Below, piece after piece: positions 28,185 to 37,436 of a stretch of 64,000 bases of DNA (positions are counted from its first letter, which is position 1; each line of letters starts with the position of its first letter). A program made the translations under genes and the position numbers. The stretch is from contig JANYFY010000016.1 of NCBI GenBank assembly GCA_025359565.1, positions 176,229 through 240,228 on the forward strand. The letters are read 5' to 3'. The notes below the pieces were generated by a model. It was not told the DNA's origin, did not search any database, and saw only the letters and a program-made list of their open reading frames with translations. This DNA comes from Gammaproteobacteria bacterium. GTDB lineage: Bacteria > Pseudomonadota > Gammaproteobacteria > Steroidobacterales > Steroidobacteraceae.

Positions 28185-29579
28185 ATGTTGATGCCCGTCG
28201 CTTTAAAGTCATTATCCCGGCTTGGTCCGGCGTTAGTTACAGCCGTATTCGCTGTGACACTTGGGGGCTGTGTTATTTCGGATCCGTATGATCCGCCTGC
28301 GCGTGTTTATAACCCGCCGCCGCGACAGTACGATCCGCCGCCGCCCCCTCAGCAAGCCTACTCAACGCCGCAGAATTACGATCAGCAGGGGTATGAGCAG
28401 CAACGGTCAGACCAGGAATATTCTCAAGGTGAAACTCCGCGTGCTGAAGTGCAGTGGCGCGCGTATGAAGCGCCGCCGCCGTTGCCATACTACGAGCAGC
28501 CGCCATGTCCTGAGCCGGACTATTTGTGGATGCCTGGATACTGGGGTCTTGGGGGTGGGGGTTATTATTGGATACCCGGTACTTGGGTTTCGCCGCCACA
28601 GGTCGGGTTTTTATGGACGCCTGGATACTGGGGTTGGGGTGAGGGCGCGTTCTTATTTCATACGGGCTACTGGGGTGCCCATGTGGGCTTTTATGGTGGC
28701 GTTAATTATGGTGGTGGTTACATAGGCTCTGGATATGCCGGAGGCCGTTGGGTGAACAATCGATTTGCCTACAATACGGCTGTTAATAATGTCAATACCA
28801 CGATTATCAACAATACCTACCACGAGACGGTCATTAACAATGTCACCGTTAATAACGTGAGTTACAACGGGGGTGCCGGTGGCATCGCTGCGGCACCGAC
28901 GCCGCATGAACGCGTCATTGCGCGTGACCCACACTTGCAGCCGACCATCCAGCAGGTTCAGCATGTTCAAGCCGCGAGTGTTAATCCGGCCCTTTTGGCT
29001 ACGACTAACCAGGGGCGTCCCAGCATTGCGGCGACGCCTCGCGCCGGTGCCTTTAATTCCCCTAATGTCGTTGGCGCGCGTGGAGCCCTACCTGTGGGGC
29101 GCGGTAATTCGCAGGTGCGCGGTAACCCTGATATGCGAGGTAATCCTGCTATTCGCGGTGACGCTTATGGCAGCAATCCGCCGCGCACTAGTCCGGGTGT
29201 AAATTCCGGTGGCGTGACTGTGCTACGCCCGCCTGAGACGCGGGGGGGGCAATCTGCTCCTCAGCCCGTCGCCCCCGCCCCGCGGCCGACGCAGCCGGCT
29301 CCTGTAAGATTTCCGCCGGAGGGGAATGGACACCCGCCGCCGGTATATCGTGCGCCTGACGTGCAGAGAGCGGAACGCGTGCAAGCACCGGCTCGTCCGC
29401 CTGTGTATGAGCGACCGCCAGCGCCGCCTCAAGCTCAACCTCAGTTCGTCAGACCGCCGGCCGCGGTGGCTCCTCCGCAAGCCAGACCTGCTCCGCCGCA
29501 GCAGGTGCAGCCGCCGCAGCAACCCAAACAAGCAAATCCGCAAGAGAAGCGGCGTGAGGACCGCGAGAATAATCGTTAA
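28185..29579 (+). CDS. YXWGXW-repeat lipoprotein, Pro/Gln-rich
   Basis: The protein is 464 residues from the ATG at 28185, which has a GAGG site eight bases upstream. Earlier in-frame starts lack one. The N-terminus ends in a lipobox (AVTLGGC), and a Pro/Tyr/Gln-rich linker follows. Then come YXWGXW-type repeats (YLWMPGYWGLGGGGYYW, FLWTPGYWGWG, FHTGYWGAHVGFYGG), an Asn/Val/Thr-rich beta-like stretch (TTIINNTYHETVINNV), and about 180 residues of low-complexity Pro/Arg/Gln ending in charged residues. Such proteins are common in proteobacterial envelopes, but their function is unknown. The motif layout suggests an envelope structural protein. Confidence 0.8.
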   Translation: MLMPVALKSLSRLGPALVTAVFAVTLGGCVISDPYDPPARVYNPPPRQYDPPPPPQQAYSTPQNYDQQGYEQQRSDQEYSQGETPRAEVQWRAYEAPPPLPYYEQPPCPEPDYLWMPGYWGLGGGGYYWIPGTWVSPPQVGFLWTPGYWGWGEGAFLFHTGYWGAHVGFYGGVNYGGGYIGSGYAGGRWVNNRFAYNTAVNNVNTTIINNTYHETVINNVTVNNVSYNGGAGGIAAAPTPHERVIARDPHLQPTIQQVQHVQAASVNPALLATTNQGRPSIAATPRAGAFNSPNVVGARGALPVGRGNSQVRGNPDMRGNPAIRGDAYGSNPPRTSPGVNSGGVTVLRPPETRGGQSAPQPVAPAPRPTQPAPVRFPPEGNGHPPPVYRAPDVQRAERVQAPARPPVYERPPAPPQAQPQFVRPPAAVAPPQARPAPPQQVQPPQQPKQANPQEKRREDRENNR

Positions 29580-29603
29580 GGGTGGGCGCCAACTACTACG
29601 CAG

Positions 29604-30581
29604 CTAGACTTGGGCAACGACGCTTGTTGCCCAAGTCTTCAACGCGCGTATATCCGCAGGAGTTGTGCGACAGCATCCTCCAATCAACCGGGCACCCGCA
29701 GCGTACCAGTGAGGTGCTAGTGTGGTCAGGCTCGCAGCATGAGCAGCGCCATGCCATTGTTTAGCGGTTGCATCGTACAGTTCGCCAGAATTGGGATAGG
29801 CCAAAAGCGGTTTGTGGGTTCTTGAGCGCATGCTTTGCAAAAGTGACGCTAAGAATTCCGGGCGTGTGCAATTAACTCCGACGCTTGCGATTTGTGTAAA
29901 GCGATTTAACGCGGAGGCGCATTCAGTGATCGGCTGGCCTTCACAATTATGGTGCGCGTCGCGGCAGGAGAACGCGATCCAGGCGCATGCATGAGGATAA
30001 GACTCTAGTAAGCGGGCAATCACCAGCGCTTCGCGTAGGCAAGGGATAGTTTCACACGCAATAAGATCCGCGCCGGACTCCATAAGTACTCGCAGTCTCT
30101 CGCCGTGAAAATCCATGAGTTGTTGATCGTCAATTTTGTAATGACCACGATATTCGGAGCCGTCCGCGAGCATTGCCCCATAGGGTCCCACCGACGCGGC
30201 CACAAGAGGTTTTTGGCGTCGACTTGAATTTTTTGTACGAACATTTTCCGCATCCCAGAATTGGTCGCGAGCTTGAGCTGCAAGGTTGACCGAGTCGCGC
30301 ATTAATTGCGTTGCGGCCCGCGTGTGGATGCCTCGTTTTGCAAAAGAGTGAAAGGTCGCCTGATAGGTCGCCGTAGTTGCGATATCAGCACCCGCGTTAT
30401 AGTAGTCAAGATGCACGGCGCGGATTAGATCTGGTTGCTCAATCAGACATTTGGCGGACCAAAGCGGGTCGGTCAAATCCACGCCGCGACGCTCCAATTC
30501 GGTGGCGAGCGCGCCATCGAGAATGATTAGCGGCTGGCGGTCCAGCATTTTTAAAATGATATTGGTCATAAGGGTTCGCAT
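29604..30581 (-). CDS. mmuM: Homocysteine S-methyltransferase (MmuM-like)
   Basis: The 325-residue protein is a zinc-dependent homocysteine S-methyltransferase. DGALATELERRGVDL sits near the start, then ATTATYQATFHSFAKRG, GPYGAMLADGSEYRG, ACETIPCLREALVIARLLE, and the zinc ligands in VGVNCTRPEF and LIGGCCRTTPADI. It methylates homocysteine to methionine using S-methylmethionine or the wrong-isomer S-adenosylmethionine. No S-methylmethionine permease is adjacent, so SAM repair or recycling is possible. Neither of the two in-frame starts (30581, 30569) has a good ribosome site. It is divergent from lpxD. Confidence 0.88.
   Translation of the reverse strand: MRTLMTNIILKMLDRQPLIILDGALATELERRGVDLTDPLWSAKCLIEQPDLIRAVHLDYYNAGADIATTATYQATFHSFAKRGIHTRAATQLMRDSVNLAAQARDQFWDAENVRTKNSSRRQKPLVAASVGPYGAMLADGSEYRGHYKIDDQQLMDFHGERLRVLMESGADLIACETIPCLREALVIARLLESYPHACAWIAFSCRDAHHNCEGQPITECASALNRFTQIASVGVNCTRPEFLASLLQSMRSRTHKPLLAYPNSGELYDATAKQWHGAAHAASLTTLAPHWYAAGARLIGGCCRTTPADIRALKTWATSVVAQV
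29608..29636. terminator. Strong 11-bp hairpin at the mmuM 3' end
   Basis: ACTTGGGCAAC (29608-29618), a seven-base loop, and GTTGCCCAAGT (29626-29636) pair perfectly. The stem falls in the last codons of mmuM and just after the convergent lipoprotein gene, so it can serve both strands. A short T-rich run is lacking, so termination strength is uncertain. Confidence 0.5.
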
Positions 30582-30653
30582 AAGGGTGCTATTTGCATTG
30601 ATAATGGCATATAAATTAAGCTTCAGCGGATTGTTAAAAGTAGGGAATAAATT

Positions 30654-31712
30654 GTGCTAACGGCTCAAACAATCAAGAATCGGTATTCGGACGTATTTAC
30701 ATTTTTGCAGGGTGATTTAAGCGCCACGGCGAGTGGATGCCAAATACCGCAGGCGGCGTTACCTGCGAGTTTGGTCTATGCCGGTGATATTGCGCAGCTC
30801 CAGGAGGCGCGCCAGCATAAGCCCGCCATCATGATTGTTTCGACCAATATTGCGAGTAGCGTTAACGCCACCGATGATTCCGCCAGCTGTTGTTTCTCGG
30901 TTAAAAATATTCCACTGGGTATGGCGGTGTTATTAAAATATTTCGACAAGAAGCGCGATCGCTTTACGCAGTGGGGTGAGCATCATCCGACTGCCGTAGT
31001 GCACAGTGCGGCGAAAATTGGTGCGGGCGTGTACTTAGGACCTTATTGTGTGATTGGCGCGGGGGCGGTAATTGGCGATAACTGTTTGATTGGATCCCAT
31101 GCGGTTATCGAGAACGGTGCTCAAATTGGCGCGTGTTCGATCATCCATCCACAAGTATTCGTGGGGGCCGGTTGCGTGGTGGGTAGTGACTGTGAAATTC
31201 ATCCGCACACGACTATTGGTAGCGACGGTTTTGGCTATGGGGTAAACCCAGGCGGTCGGCCTCGAAAGATTTCTCATTTAGGCAATGTGCAGATTGGCGA
31301 TGGAGTGGAGATCGGTAGTAATTGTGCCGTTGATCGAGCCACCTTAACTTCGACGCATATTCGATCGGGAGCTAAGTTGGACAATATCTGCCATATCGCC
31401 CATAACTGCGATTTAGGTGAAAACGGTTTCTTTACCGCAGGATTTATGATGGGCGGTTCGACTAAAATTGGTCGCAATTTTGCTACCGGCGGTAATTCGG
31501 TGGTTACCGCCCATGTGACGATCGGCGACAATGTGATGCTTGCGGGTAGATCAACGGTAACTAATGATGTTCCGGTGGCGGGTAGTTACGGAGGTTATCC
31601 GCTGCAACCTATGAAAGAAGCCATGAAGACGCTTGTAAGTCTGGGACAATTAAATTCTATACGTAAGAAATTAAATCGAGTTATTAAACATTTGGGTTTG
31701 AGCGATGAATAG
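30654..31712 (+). CDS. lpxD: UDP-3-O-acylglucosamine N-acyltransferase LpxD
   Basis: The protein is 352 residues from a GTG with AGGGAA seven bases upstream. It has an N-terminal uridine-binding domain (about 1-95) and a left-handed parallel beta-helix of hexapeptide repeats (about 110-310). The LpxD signature is [19 protein letters not shown], then [16 protein letters not shown], and the catalytic His250 lies in [13 protein letters not shown]. The C-terminal helix is [10 protein letters not shown]. It adds the second-type acyl chain in lipid A synthesis. It is not beside bamA, skp, fabZ or lpxA, so it may be a second LpxD with a different chain preference, as in Legionella, but that is inference. 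Confidence 0.9.
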   Translation: MLTAQTIKNRYSDVFTFLQGDLSATASGCQIPQAALPASLVYAGDIAQLQEARQHKPAIMIVSTNIASSVNATDDSASCCFSVKNIPLGMAVLLKYFDKKRDRFTQWGEHHPTAVVHSAAKIGAGVYLGPYCVIGAGAVIGDNCLIGSHAVIENGAQIGACSIIHPQVFVGAGCVVGSDCEIHPHTTIGSDGFGYGVNPGGRPRKISHLGNVQIGDGVEIGSNCAVDRATLTSTHIRSGAKLDNICHIAHNCDLGENGFFTAGFMMGGSTKIGRNFATGGNSVVTAHVTIGDNVMLAGRSTVTNDVPVAGSYGGYPLQPMKEAMKTLVSLGQLNSIRKKLNRVIKHLGLSDE

Positions 31713-31757
31713 ATTTTAACACTGAAAAATTATTCCTTAGGTGTTTCGCTGAGTGCG

Positions 31758-32588
31758 TTGATTGCGGCGATGGCATCCATTCAACTGGGCGCTGCGCTTG
31801 CGAAGGGTTTGTTCCCGATTGTCGGCGCCTCGGGTGCAACTTCCCTTCGGCTAGTGTTTGCTACCGTAGTGTTGATGCTGATTTGGCGTCCTTGGAGAAT
31901 GCGATGCAGCTTTACCGAGCTGCGGATTATCGTGCTGTACGGCCTGGCTATGGGCTGTATGAATTATTTCTTCTACCGGGCGTTGGAGCTGATTCCTTTG
32001 GGGCTGGCGGTAGCGCTTGAATTCACCGGTCCTTTGGCAGTGGCGTTATTCTCCTCGCGGCGCGGTGTTGATTTCTTGTGGGTGGCCTTAGCAGTATTGG
32101 GTTTGCTGGTGTTATTGCCTATGGGTATAGATTCCGTGGCGATGTCACCGACGGGAGTGGGTTTCGGTCTCGCTGCCGGGCTGTGTTGGGCGCTGTATAT
32201 TGTATTCGGTCAAAAAACGGCTAGCGCTTACGGGGGGCAGATCGTAGCTCTAGGTGTTTTTGTTGCCACTCTCGTGATCGCGCCGATTGGTATTTATCAG
32301 GTGGGTGCAAAACTTTGGTCGCCGTCGCTATGGCCTGCGGCGCTGGGCGTCGCGCTGTTATCTAGCGCGATCCCTTACTCGTTGGAGATATTTGCACTCG
32401 CGCGCATCCCCTCCCGCACCTTTGGTGTATTGATGAGCTTGGAGCCGGTCATAGGGGCGCTGGTGGGTTTAGCCTTTCTAGGGGAACGATTGTCTGGGAT
32501 ACAATCCTTGGCGATTATGGGCATCATGTTAGCGTCCGGCGGCAGTGCCTACACCAGTCGAGTGGTATTGCACCCGCCGTTAGATTAG
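31758..32588 (+). CDS. RhtA/EamA-family inner-membrane exporter
   Basis: The protein is 276 residues from a TTG at 31758, with about ten membrane spans. It aligns with E. coli RhtA (threonine/homoserine exporter) throughout: AMASIQLGAALAKGLFP, GMNYFFYRALELIPLGLAVA, LEFTGPLAVALFSSRR, SSAIPYSLEIFALARIP and SRTFGVLMSLEPVIGALVG. The start is odd. The same frame is open back to the lpxD stop at 31712 (LTLKNYSLGVSLSAL in conceptual translation) but has no ATG or GTG there, only ATT and CTG. The true start is either TTG at 31758, ATG at 31770, or a rarer codon. It probably exports amino acids. It is likely co-transcribed with lpxD. Confidence 0.85.
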   Translation: MIAAMASIQLGAALAKGLFPIVGASGATSLRLVFATVVLMLIWRPWRMRCSFTELRIIVLYGLAMGCMNYFFYRALELIPLGLAVALEFTGPLAVALFSSRRGVDFLWVALAVLGLLVLLPMGIDSVAMSPTGVGFGLAAGLCWALYIVFGQKTASAYGGQIVALGVFVATLVIAPIGIYQVGAKLWSPSLWPAALGVALLSSAIPYSLEIFALARIPSRTFGVLMSLEPVIGALVGLAFLGERLSGIQSLAIMGIMLASGGSAYTSRVVLHPPLD

Positions 32589-32589
32589 T

Positions 32590-33291
32590 TCATCGGCTGA
32601 TCAGGGCAATCGCCAGATATAACACTGCCGCACCGGCGAGGGTCATGGCCGTGGTGAGAAATTTAGGGTGGGCGTGGTAGCTTTCAGGAATTAAATCGCT
32701 GGCGCCAATGTAGAGAAAAAACCCGGCGAATAACCCCAGTGCCATGCTAAATAAACTATTGGGAAGAGTGAAAAAAAACGTGGAGATGACGCCGAGTACT
32801 GGCGCTATCGCGTCCATGACTAGCCAGCGAATCGCCTGAGCTCTGGTGCCGCGATTTTTAATGACGATGTTCATGGTGTTAATGCCATCCGAAAAATCGT
32901 GGGCTAGAACAGCAATCGCCACTATAAAGCCCACATTGCGCGAAGTTTGGAAGGCCAGCCCGATGGCCGCGCCGTCTATAAAACTATGCGCACATAGCAC
33001 TCCAGCGGCAACAAATCCACGCGGTGCGGCTTCGCGGTGAAATCTTAAAGTTCGGTCCATCACCAGATAGCTTAAAAAACCCAGTGCTGACCAAGATAAA
33101 ATAGCGAAAGGACTGTAGTACTTGTCGCCTAATGTGATGGCTTCGGGAATTAAGTCAAAAAAAGCGACGCCGATGACGGCGCCCGCGCTGAATCCTAGTA
33201 TTAAATGCAGCTGATCGCGCAGTCGGAGCGCGAGTAAGCCTCCAGCCAGGGTGCAGGTAAAAGTCGCCAGAGCGATAGCTAGCAGCAGCAT
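32590..33291 (-). CDS. ZIP-family divalent metal transporter
   Basis: The 233-residue protein has about eight membrane spans. Metal-site motifs are LIPEAI, CAHSFIDGAAIGLAF (helix IV) and LAHDFSDGINTMNIV (helix V), with DLIPESYHAHP near the end. It imports zinc, iron or manganese across the inner membrane. It converges on the RhtA-like gene with one base between stops and is divergent from the PLP enzyme gene. The upstream region 33292-33360 shows no Zur box that I can identify. Confidence 0.87.
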   Translation of the reverse strand: MLLLAIALATFTCTLAGGLLALRLRDQLHLILGFSAGAVIGVAFFDLIPEAITLGDKYYSPFAILSWSALGFLSYLVMDRTLRFHREAAPRGFVAAGVLCAHSFIDGAAIGLAFQTSRNVGFIVAIAVLAHDFSDGINTMNIVIKNRGTRAQAIRWLVMDAIAPVLGVISTFFFTLPNSLFSMALGLFAGFFLYIGASDLIPESYHAHPKFLTTAMTLAGAAVLYLAIALISR

Positions 33292-33360
33292 TTGCTGGGT
33301 CGAGTTAGGTTATGCTGTCTTATCTTATAGTGCATATATTATTATCGTTTGGGAGTCCTC

Positions 33361-34662
33361 ATGAGCTACGACACTTATCATAAACGTAAAATTGGTAGTC
33401 ATGTACTAAAGCCTGAAACTCAGATGATGGGCTATGGCTATGATCCAAGTTTGTCGGAAGGATCATTGAAGCCACCGATTTTTCTGACGTCTACGTTCGT
33501 GTTCAAGACTGCCCAGGATGGTAAGGATTTTTTTGATTTTACGTCGGGTAGGCGTGAGCCTCCGCTTGGCCAGTCTTCAGGCTTGGTATATTCACGTTTC
33601 AATAACCCCAATCTCGAGGTGCTGGAGGATCGCTTAGCGCTGTGGGAAGAAGGTGAAACGGCAGCGGTGTTCTCGAGTGGAATGTCGGCGATTTCAACAA
33701 CACTTTGGACGTATGTAAGACCGGGTGATGTCATCTTAATGAGCCAGCCGATCTATGGGGGAACAGAAACGTTGATTGATAGGACTTTGCCTGCCTTTGG
33801 GGTTAAAGCGGTAAGTTTTACGGCGGGTTGCGATCGCGTAGAGGTGGCGGCGGCGGCGATGCGTGCTAGTGAGTTGGCCGCTAAAACCGACGGTAGAGTG
33901 TGCTTAGTTCTGGTTGAAACTCCGGCCAATCCCACCAATAGTTTGGTAGATTTGGCGCTAATGCGCGAAATATCGGAACAGATTGGTGCACGCCAAAACG
34001 GCGGTCGCCCTCCGGTTGCGGTTGACAATACTTTTTTGGGGCCGGTATTTCAACAACCATTAAATCATGGCGCCGATTTAGTGATGTATTCGTTGACCAA
34101 GTATGTGGGGGGGCATTCGGATTTGGTGGCGGGAGGCGTCATTGGGTCAAAGGCTATGGTGGGTCCGGTTAAGAAATTGCGCGGTGCGTTGGGCACTCAA
34201 CTAGATCCGAACACTGCTTGGATGATTATGCGCTCCATGGAAACCCTGTCTTTGCGAATGCAAAAATCGGCTGAGAACGCCGCGTTGGTGGCGAATTTTT
34301 TGCGCAACCACCCAAAGGTTGCGAGCGTGAACTATTTGGGATTCTTGACGGAGACGGACCCTCGTTACGGCGTGTTTAAGCGTCAGTGCGACAGTCCCGG
34401 CTCAACTTTTGGCTTTGCAGTGAAGGGCGGGGAGGCGGAGGCATTTCGCTTGTTGGACGCATTACAAGTGATTAAATTAGCGGTCAGTCTTGGCGGCACT
34501 GAGACTTTGAGTTCACACCCTGCGAGTACGACCCACTCCGGAGTGCCCAAAGAGATGCGGGATCGCTTGGGTGTGACCGATGCGCTGATTCGTATTTCGG
34601 TAGGCATAGAGAATGCTGATGACCTGATTGCTGATTTAGGTCAGGCGCTTGCCGCGATTTGA
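33361..34662 (+). CDS. PLP-dependent cystathionine gamma-synthase/methionine gamma-lyase family enzyme
   Basis: The protein is 433 residues from the ATG at 33361, with GGGAG seven bases upstream. The frame also has a TTG 12 bases earlier. It belongs to the Cys/Met metabolism PLP family: [17 protein letters not shown], the aromatic-stacking region [40 protein letters not shown], and the PLP Lys in [18 protein letters not shown]. It ends with [17 protein letters not shown] and [16 protein letters not shown]. It could be a cystathionine gamma-synthase, beta/gamma-lyase or O-acylhomoserine sulfhydrylase. The N-terminal extension and [12 protein letters not shown] insertion resemble methionine gamma-lyase-like alphaproteobacterial enzymes, but the choice cannot be made by eye. 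Confidence 0.85.
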   Translation: MSYDTYHKRKIGSHVLKPETQMMGYGYDPSLSEGSLKPPIFLTSTFVFKTAQDGKDFFDFTSGRREPPLGQSSGLVYSRFNNPNLEVLEDRLALWEEGETAAVFSSGMSAISTTLWTYVRPGDVILMSQPIYGGTETLIDRTLPAFGVKAVSFTAGCDRVEVAAAAMRASELAAKTDGRVCLVLVETPANPTNSLVDLALMREISEQIGARQNGGRPPVAVDNTFLGPVFQQPLNHGADLVMYSLTKYVGGHSDLVAGGVIGSKAMVGPVKKLRGALGTQLDPNTAWMIMRSMETLSLRMQKSAENAALVANFLRNHPKVASVNYLGFLTETDPRYGVFKRQCDSPGSTFGFAVKGGEAEAFRLLDALQVIKLAVSLGGTETLSSHPASTTHSGVPKEMRDRLGVTDALIRISVGIENADDLIADLGQALAAI

Positions 34663-34683
34663 GCGGACGCCAAAATTGGTCAG

Positions 34684-36843
34684 CTAGATAGATTTAGTAA
34701 TACCGATAAATAATCCGCGCCGCGGCCCAAATTGCGGCGCTCCGACTCCGACGCCAGTGCCGTTTCGGATCTGATAGATCTTATCGAGGATATTGAGGAC
34801 GTCGATACGTGCAGTGAGCGTACCAAAGTCCTCGAAATGGAATTCGTGGCTCACGCCCACGTTAATTTGAGTGTAATAAGCTAGGTGAGTACCGTTGGGT
34901 ATCGTGTTGCCACTAGCCTGCACAAGACTTGCGCGCAACCCCGAGCCTACCAATAGGTCGGCGCTGAAGCGGGTGTCCTGCCACAGATAAGATATGCCAC
35001 CCGATGCGGTGGTCTGCTGCTCATGGTCAAGATGAATACTGTGATCGGCGATATACGCAAGGGTGCTGGGTGTAAAATTAAATTGGCCACTAGAAATGGC
35101 TTTACCTTTCGCACTCTGCAGGCTTAAATTTGCATAGGCAGATAAATTTTTCATGCTGTAGGTAGTCGTGAATTCTATCCCGTACTGTTTGCCACTCAGA
35201 TAGTTGAATGGCGTAAGAATAATCGGGGCACCGAATTGACCTTCATCAATCAGGTTGTGAGACTGTTTGTAGTAGCTATCTACGCCCACACTGAAATGAG
35301 TGGATAATTTTTGCTGAATGCCGATGTCATAGTAGTTGGCCTGTTCAGCCTGGGGTATATCGGATTTCGTCACGGTAGAGGCGGCAGTGGTATTTTCGAA
35401 TGCGGCCAGCGTTTTTGTGCCGACTAATTCAAAGGGAGGGGGCGAAAAATAGCGTGAATATCCGGCATGTACCGTGGTTGTGGCGGACGCTTGCCATACA
35501 CCATTAATGCGTGGGCTTAATTGACTCGCAGCGGTAAACGCCGCGAAGTGATCGAAACGCAGGCCGTAATTTACAGTGAAATCGGGACTCACTTTCCATT
35601 CATCTTGCAGGTACAGGCTTGCAAGCCATTCCGTTTTTCCACCACTATCAGTTAGCGTTAACGGTATATCGTTTAGTTGATTGCCAGTGGCATCGAGGGC
35701 GATTACCCCTGAATTCGTTAGACTCTGCGAGTGATCGGTTTGTAGTGACGCCCCGGCACGCAGCGTGTGTGGGTCAGATAGTTTATAGGCGCCGTCCGAC
35801 TGAAGACCGTAGGCAACGTTCTGTTTATACGCATTTTGAGCGATGCCGTTATAGAGCAAATCGCCCAATCGATCGGGCGTAAAGGTGAGGCTCGAGTAAC
35901 GTGCGGTAACCGATGTTTGCACGTCAAGCCTTCCTCGCGAGTGTTGGAGACTTAAAATTGCAAAATGGGTGATTTCACGCTGATTTTCATCGAGATCCGT
36001 ACTCGGATAGAGCGATTCTCCGTTGACCATCAAGGGCAGTCCGTTAGTGTTGTGTATGTTTGGGCTCAACCCGACCCGGGTAGGGATTTGAAATTTTCCT
36101 GTGGAAGTGCTGAGGACGGCACTGATCCGATTTTCCTCATTAAGAATATTTTCTAGAAATACAAAAGCATGGGATTGAGCCGTGTGATCATGTCGTGGGT
36201 TCGACTGTCCATCGGGCGATTCGATGCCTAAAGAATTGACGCGACAATCTGCTGACACGAAATAATTGAGTTTGCCCGAGGTGCCTCCATAGTTAAAACT
36301 TGGCTCCAGCGTCGAATGACTACCCCCATAAAGTGATAAGGATCCCGCTGGATCGGCGCTGCCGCTTTTGGTTTTTAATTCGATAATACCGGCAGTTCGT
36401 AGGCCGTACTCAGCGGGTAGTACACCCGTGATTAGGGTCAGCGATGAGATGAGTCTTGGGTCTAAAGACTGCCCAAAAACGCTAATACCTTCAGGCAGGA
36501 TGATGCCGTTGAGTCGATATTGTAGGCCGTTATGTTCGCCGCGGACATGGAATTGTCCGAAGGAATCTTGTGCAACGTCGGGAGCCTGGAGCGTGACTTG
36601 GTTAAGTAAATTATTATCGCCTCCGGGCGCGGCCGCGATAGCTGCTGAGTCGATGGTATAGGTTGAGGCGCCGGTCTGTGTTTGAATGCCGTTGCGGGCT
36701 TCATTTAAATGCTGCGCAATGACAGTAATCGCCTCCAGTGTATCTGAGGCAGTGGACGGTGCATCCGCCAAGCAGACGATAAAATTGAACCCACTTAATG
36801 CCATGAAAATCATGGTCGCACCAAGGCGTAAAAATCTCGACAC
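34684..36843 (-). CDS. TonB-dependent receptor (small, vitamin or metal type)
   Basis: The 719-residue protein starts at a GTG preceded by GAGGAGAAG. It has a signal peptide ending near VCLADA and a plug with the TonB-box-like DTLEAITVIAQHL. FHVRGEHNGLQYRLNGIIL and VLPAEYGLRTAGIIELKTK are plug signatures. The barrel holds SLYLQDEWKVSPDFTVNYGLRFD, and the C-terminus reads RRGLFIGITKSI, an unusual end that lacks the terminal Phe or Trp. It would take up a siderophore, cofactor or metal complex. A small Cys/His protein lies 44 bases upstream and seems co-transcribed. The cargo is unknown. Confidence 0.9.
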   Translation of the reverse strand: MSRFLRLGATMIFMALSGFNFIVCLADAPSTASDTLEAITVIAQHLNEARNGIQTQTGASTYTIDSAAIAAAPGGDNNLLNQVTLQAPDVAQDSFGQFHVRGEHNGLQYRLNGIILPEGISVFGQSLDPRLISSLTLITGVLPAEYGLRTAGIIELKTKSGSADPAGSLSLYGGSHSTLEPSFNYGGTSGKLNYFVSADCRVNSLGIESPDGQSNPRHDHTAQSHAFVFLENILNEENRISAVLSTSTGKFQIPTRVGLSPNIHNTNGLPLMVNGESLYPSTDLDENQREITHFAILSLQHSRGRLDVQTSVTARYSSLTFTPDRLGDLLYNGIAQNAYKQNVAYGLQSDGAYKLSDPHTLRAGASLQTDHSQSLTNSGVIALDATGNQLNDIPLTLTDSGGKTEWLASLYLQDEWKVSPDFTVNYGLRFDHFAAFTAASQLSPRINGVWQASATTTVHAGYSRYFSPPPFELVGTKTLAAFENTTAASTVTKSDIPQAEQANYYDIGIQQKLSTHFSVGVDSYYKQSHNLIDEGQFGAPIILTPFNYLSGKQYGIEFTTTYSMKNLSAYANLSLQSAKGKAISSGQFNFTPSTLAYIADHSIHLDHEQQTTASGGISYLWQDTRFSADLLVGSGLRASLVQASGNTIPNGTHLAYYTQINVGVSHEFHFEDFGTLTARIDVLNILDKIYQIRNGTGVGVGAPQFGPRRGLFIGITKSI

Positions 36844-36887
36844 GAAGCTTCTCCTCGATCAACAACACGGACAATATCCGACCCGAA

Positions 36888-37172
36888 TTAGATCGAAGGG
36901 ATCGGCGGTGCGCGTGATCGGAAGGCTAGGTTTAACTGATGCTCAATTAAGGAGTGGGGAACCGCAATCGGTGCGCGGTATAAGGATAGCGATACAATTG
37001 TTGGAAGATTAGTGGGCATGCCCCCGAGAGAGAGTAACGGGGCGAATGAAAGACAGTCGCTACAATTGGTATGCGCGCTGGGGGTATGAAATCCAGCAAC
37101 ACCCACTTGCGCCGATGAGCAGTGCGAGTAGGCGTGTGCTAGAGCTCCAAATTGAGCCATAAGTAACGCCAT
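36888..37172 (-). CDS. Small secreted Cys/His protein (DUF2946-like)
   Basis: The protein is at least 94 residues. A hydrophobic N-terminus (MALLMAQFGALAHAYSH) is followed by HTNCSDCLSFAPLLSLGG, resembling the DUF2946-like proteins found next to TonB receptors in metal-related loci. The His and Cys residues after the signal could bind copper or another metal. The same frame is open upstream (conceptually IKRAKNSELRIAWLTA before the ATG), which would give a better basic n-region but no standard start codon, so the start is uncertain. It lies 44 bases before the TonB receptor on the same strand. Confidence 0.6.
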   Translation of the reverse strand: MALLMAQFGALAHAYSHCSSAQVGVAGFHTPSAHTNCSDCLSFAPLLSLGGMPTNLPTIVSLSLYRAPIAVPHSLIEHQLNLAFRSRAPPIPSI

Positions 37173-37436
37173 GGCCGTTAGCCATGCAATACGAAGCTCC
37201 GAATTTTTTGCCCGTTTGATCAGAAAATACCCTAGTGGAATGGTAGCACCTAAGAAATTTACTTACCTTACGATTATTAACGACGTTTCTCGCAGGCTAG
37301 CCTATATTATGTTCAATGCGGCGCGTTTTAATTGATTGTCATGTGCACGCTTTGGTTGGAACGCCGTTAGGAGTTATGGGTCTATTGAATATGGGTCATA
37401 CTGTGTTTAGTCAGAAGGCAGAACTGGAGTGAAGTC
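37173..37436. other. Divergent intergenic region
   Basis: About 264 bases separate the small Cys/His protein (minus strand) from the Gly/His-rich protein (plus strand). I see no gene. The left part could encode an N-terminal extension of the small protein. The ribosome site CTGGAG before the ATG at 37437 is clear. No operator is evident. Confidence 0.4.

Noticed and set aside
29188..29607. Antisense and frame-shifted Arg-rich frames in the YXWGXW gene
   Set aside because: They are by-products of the Pro/Gln/Arg-rich low-complexity coding strand.
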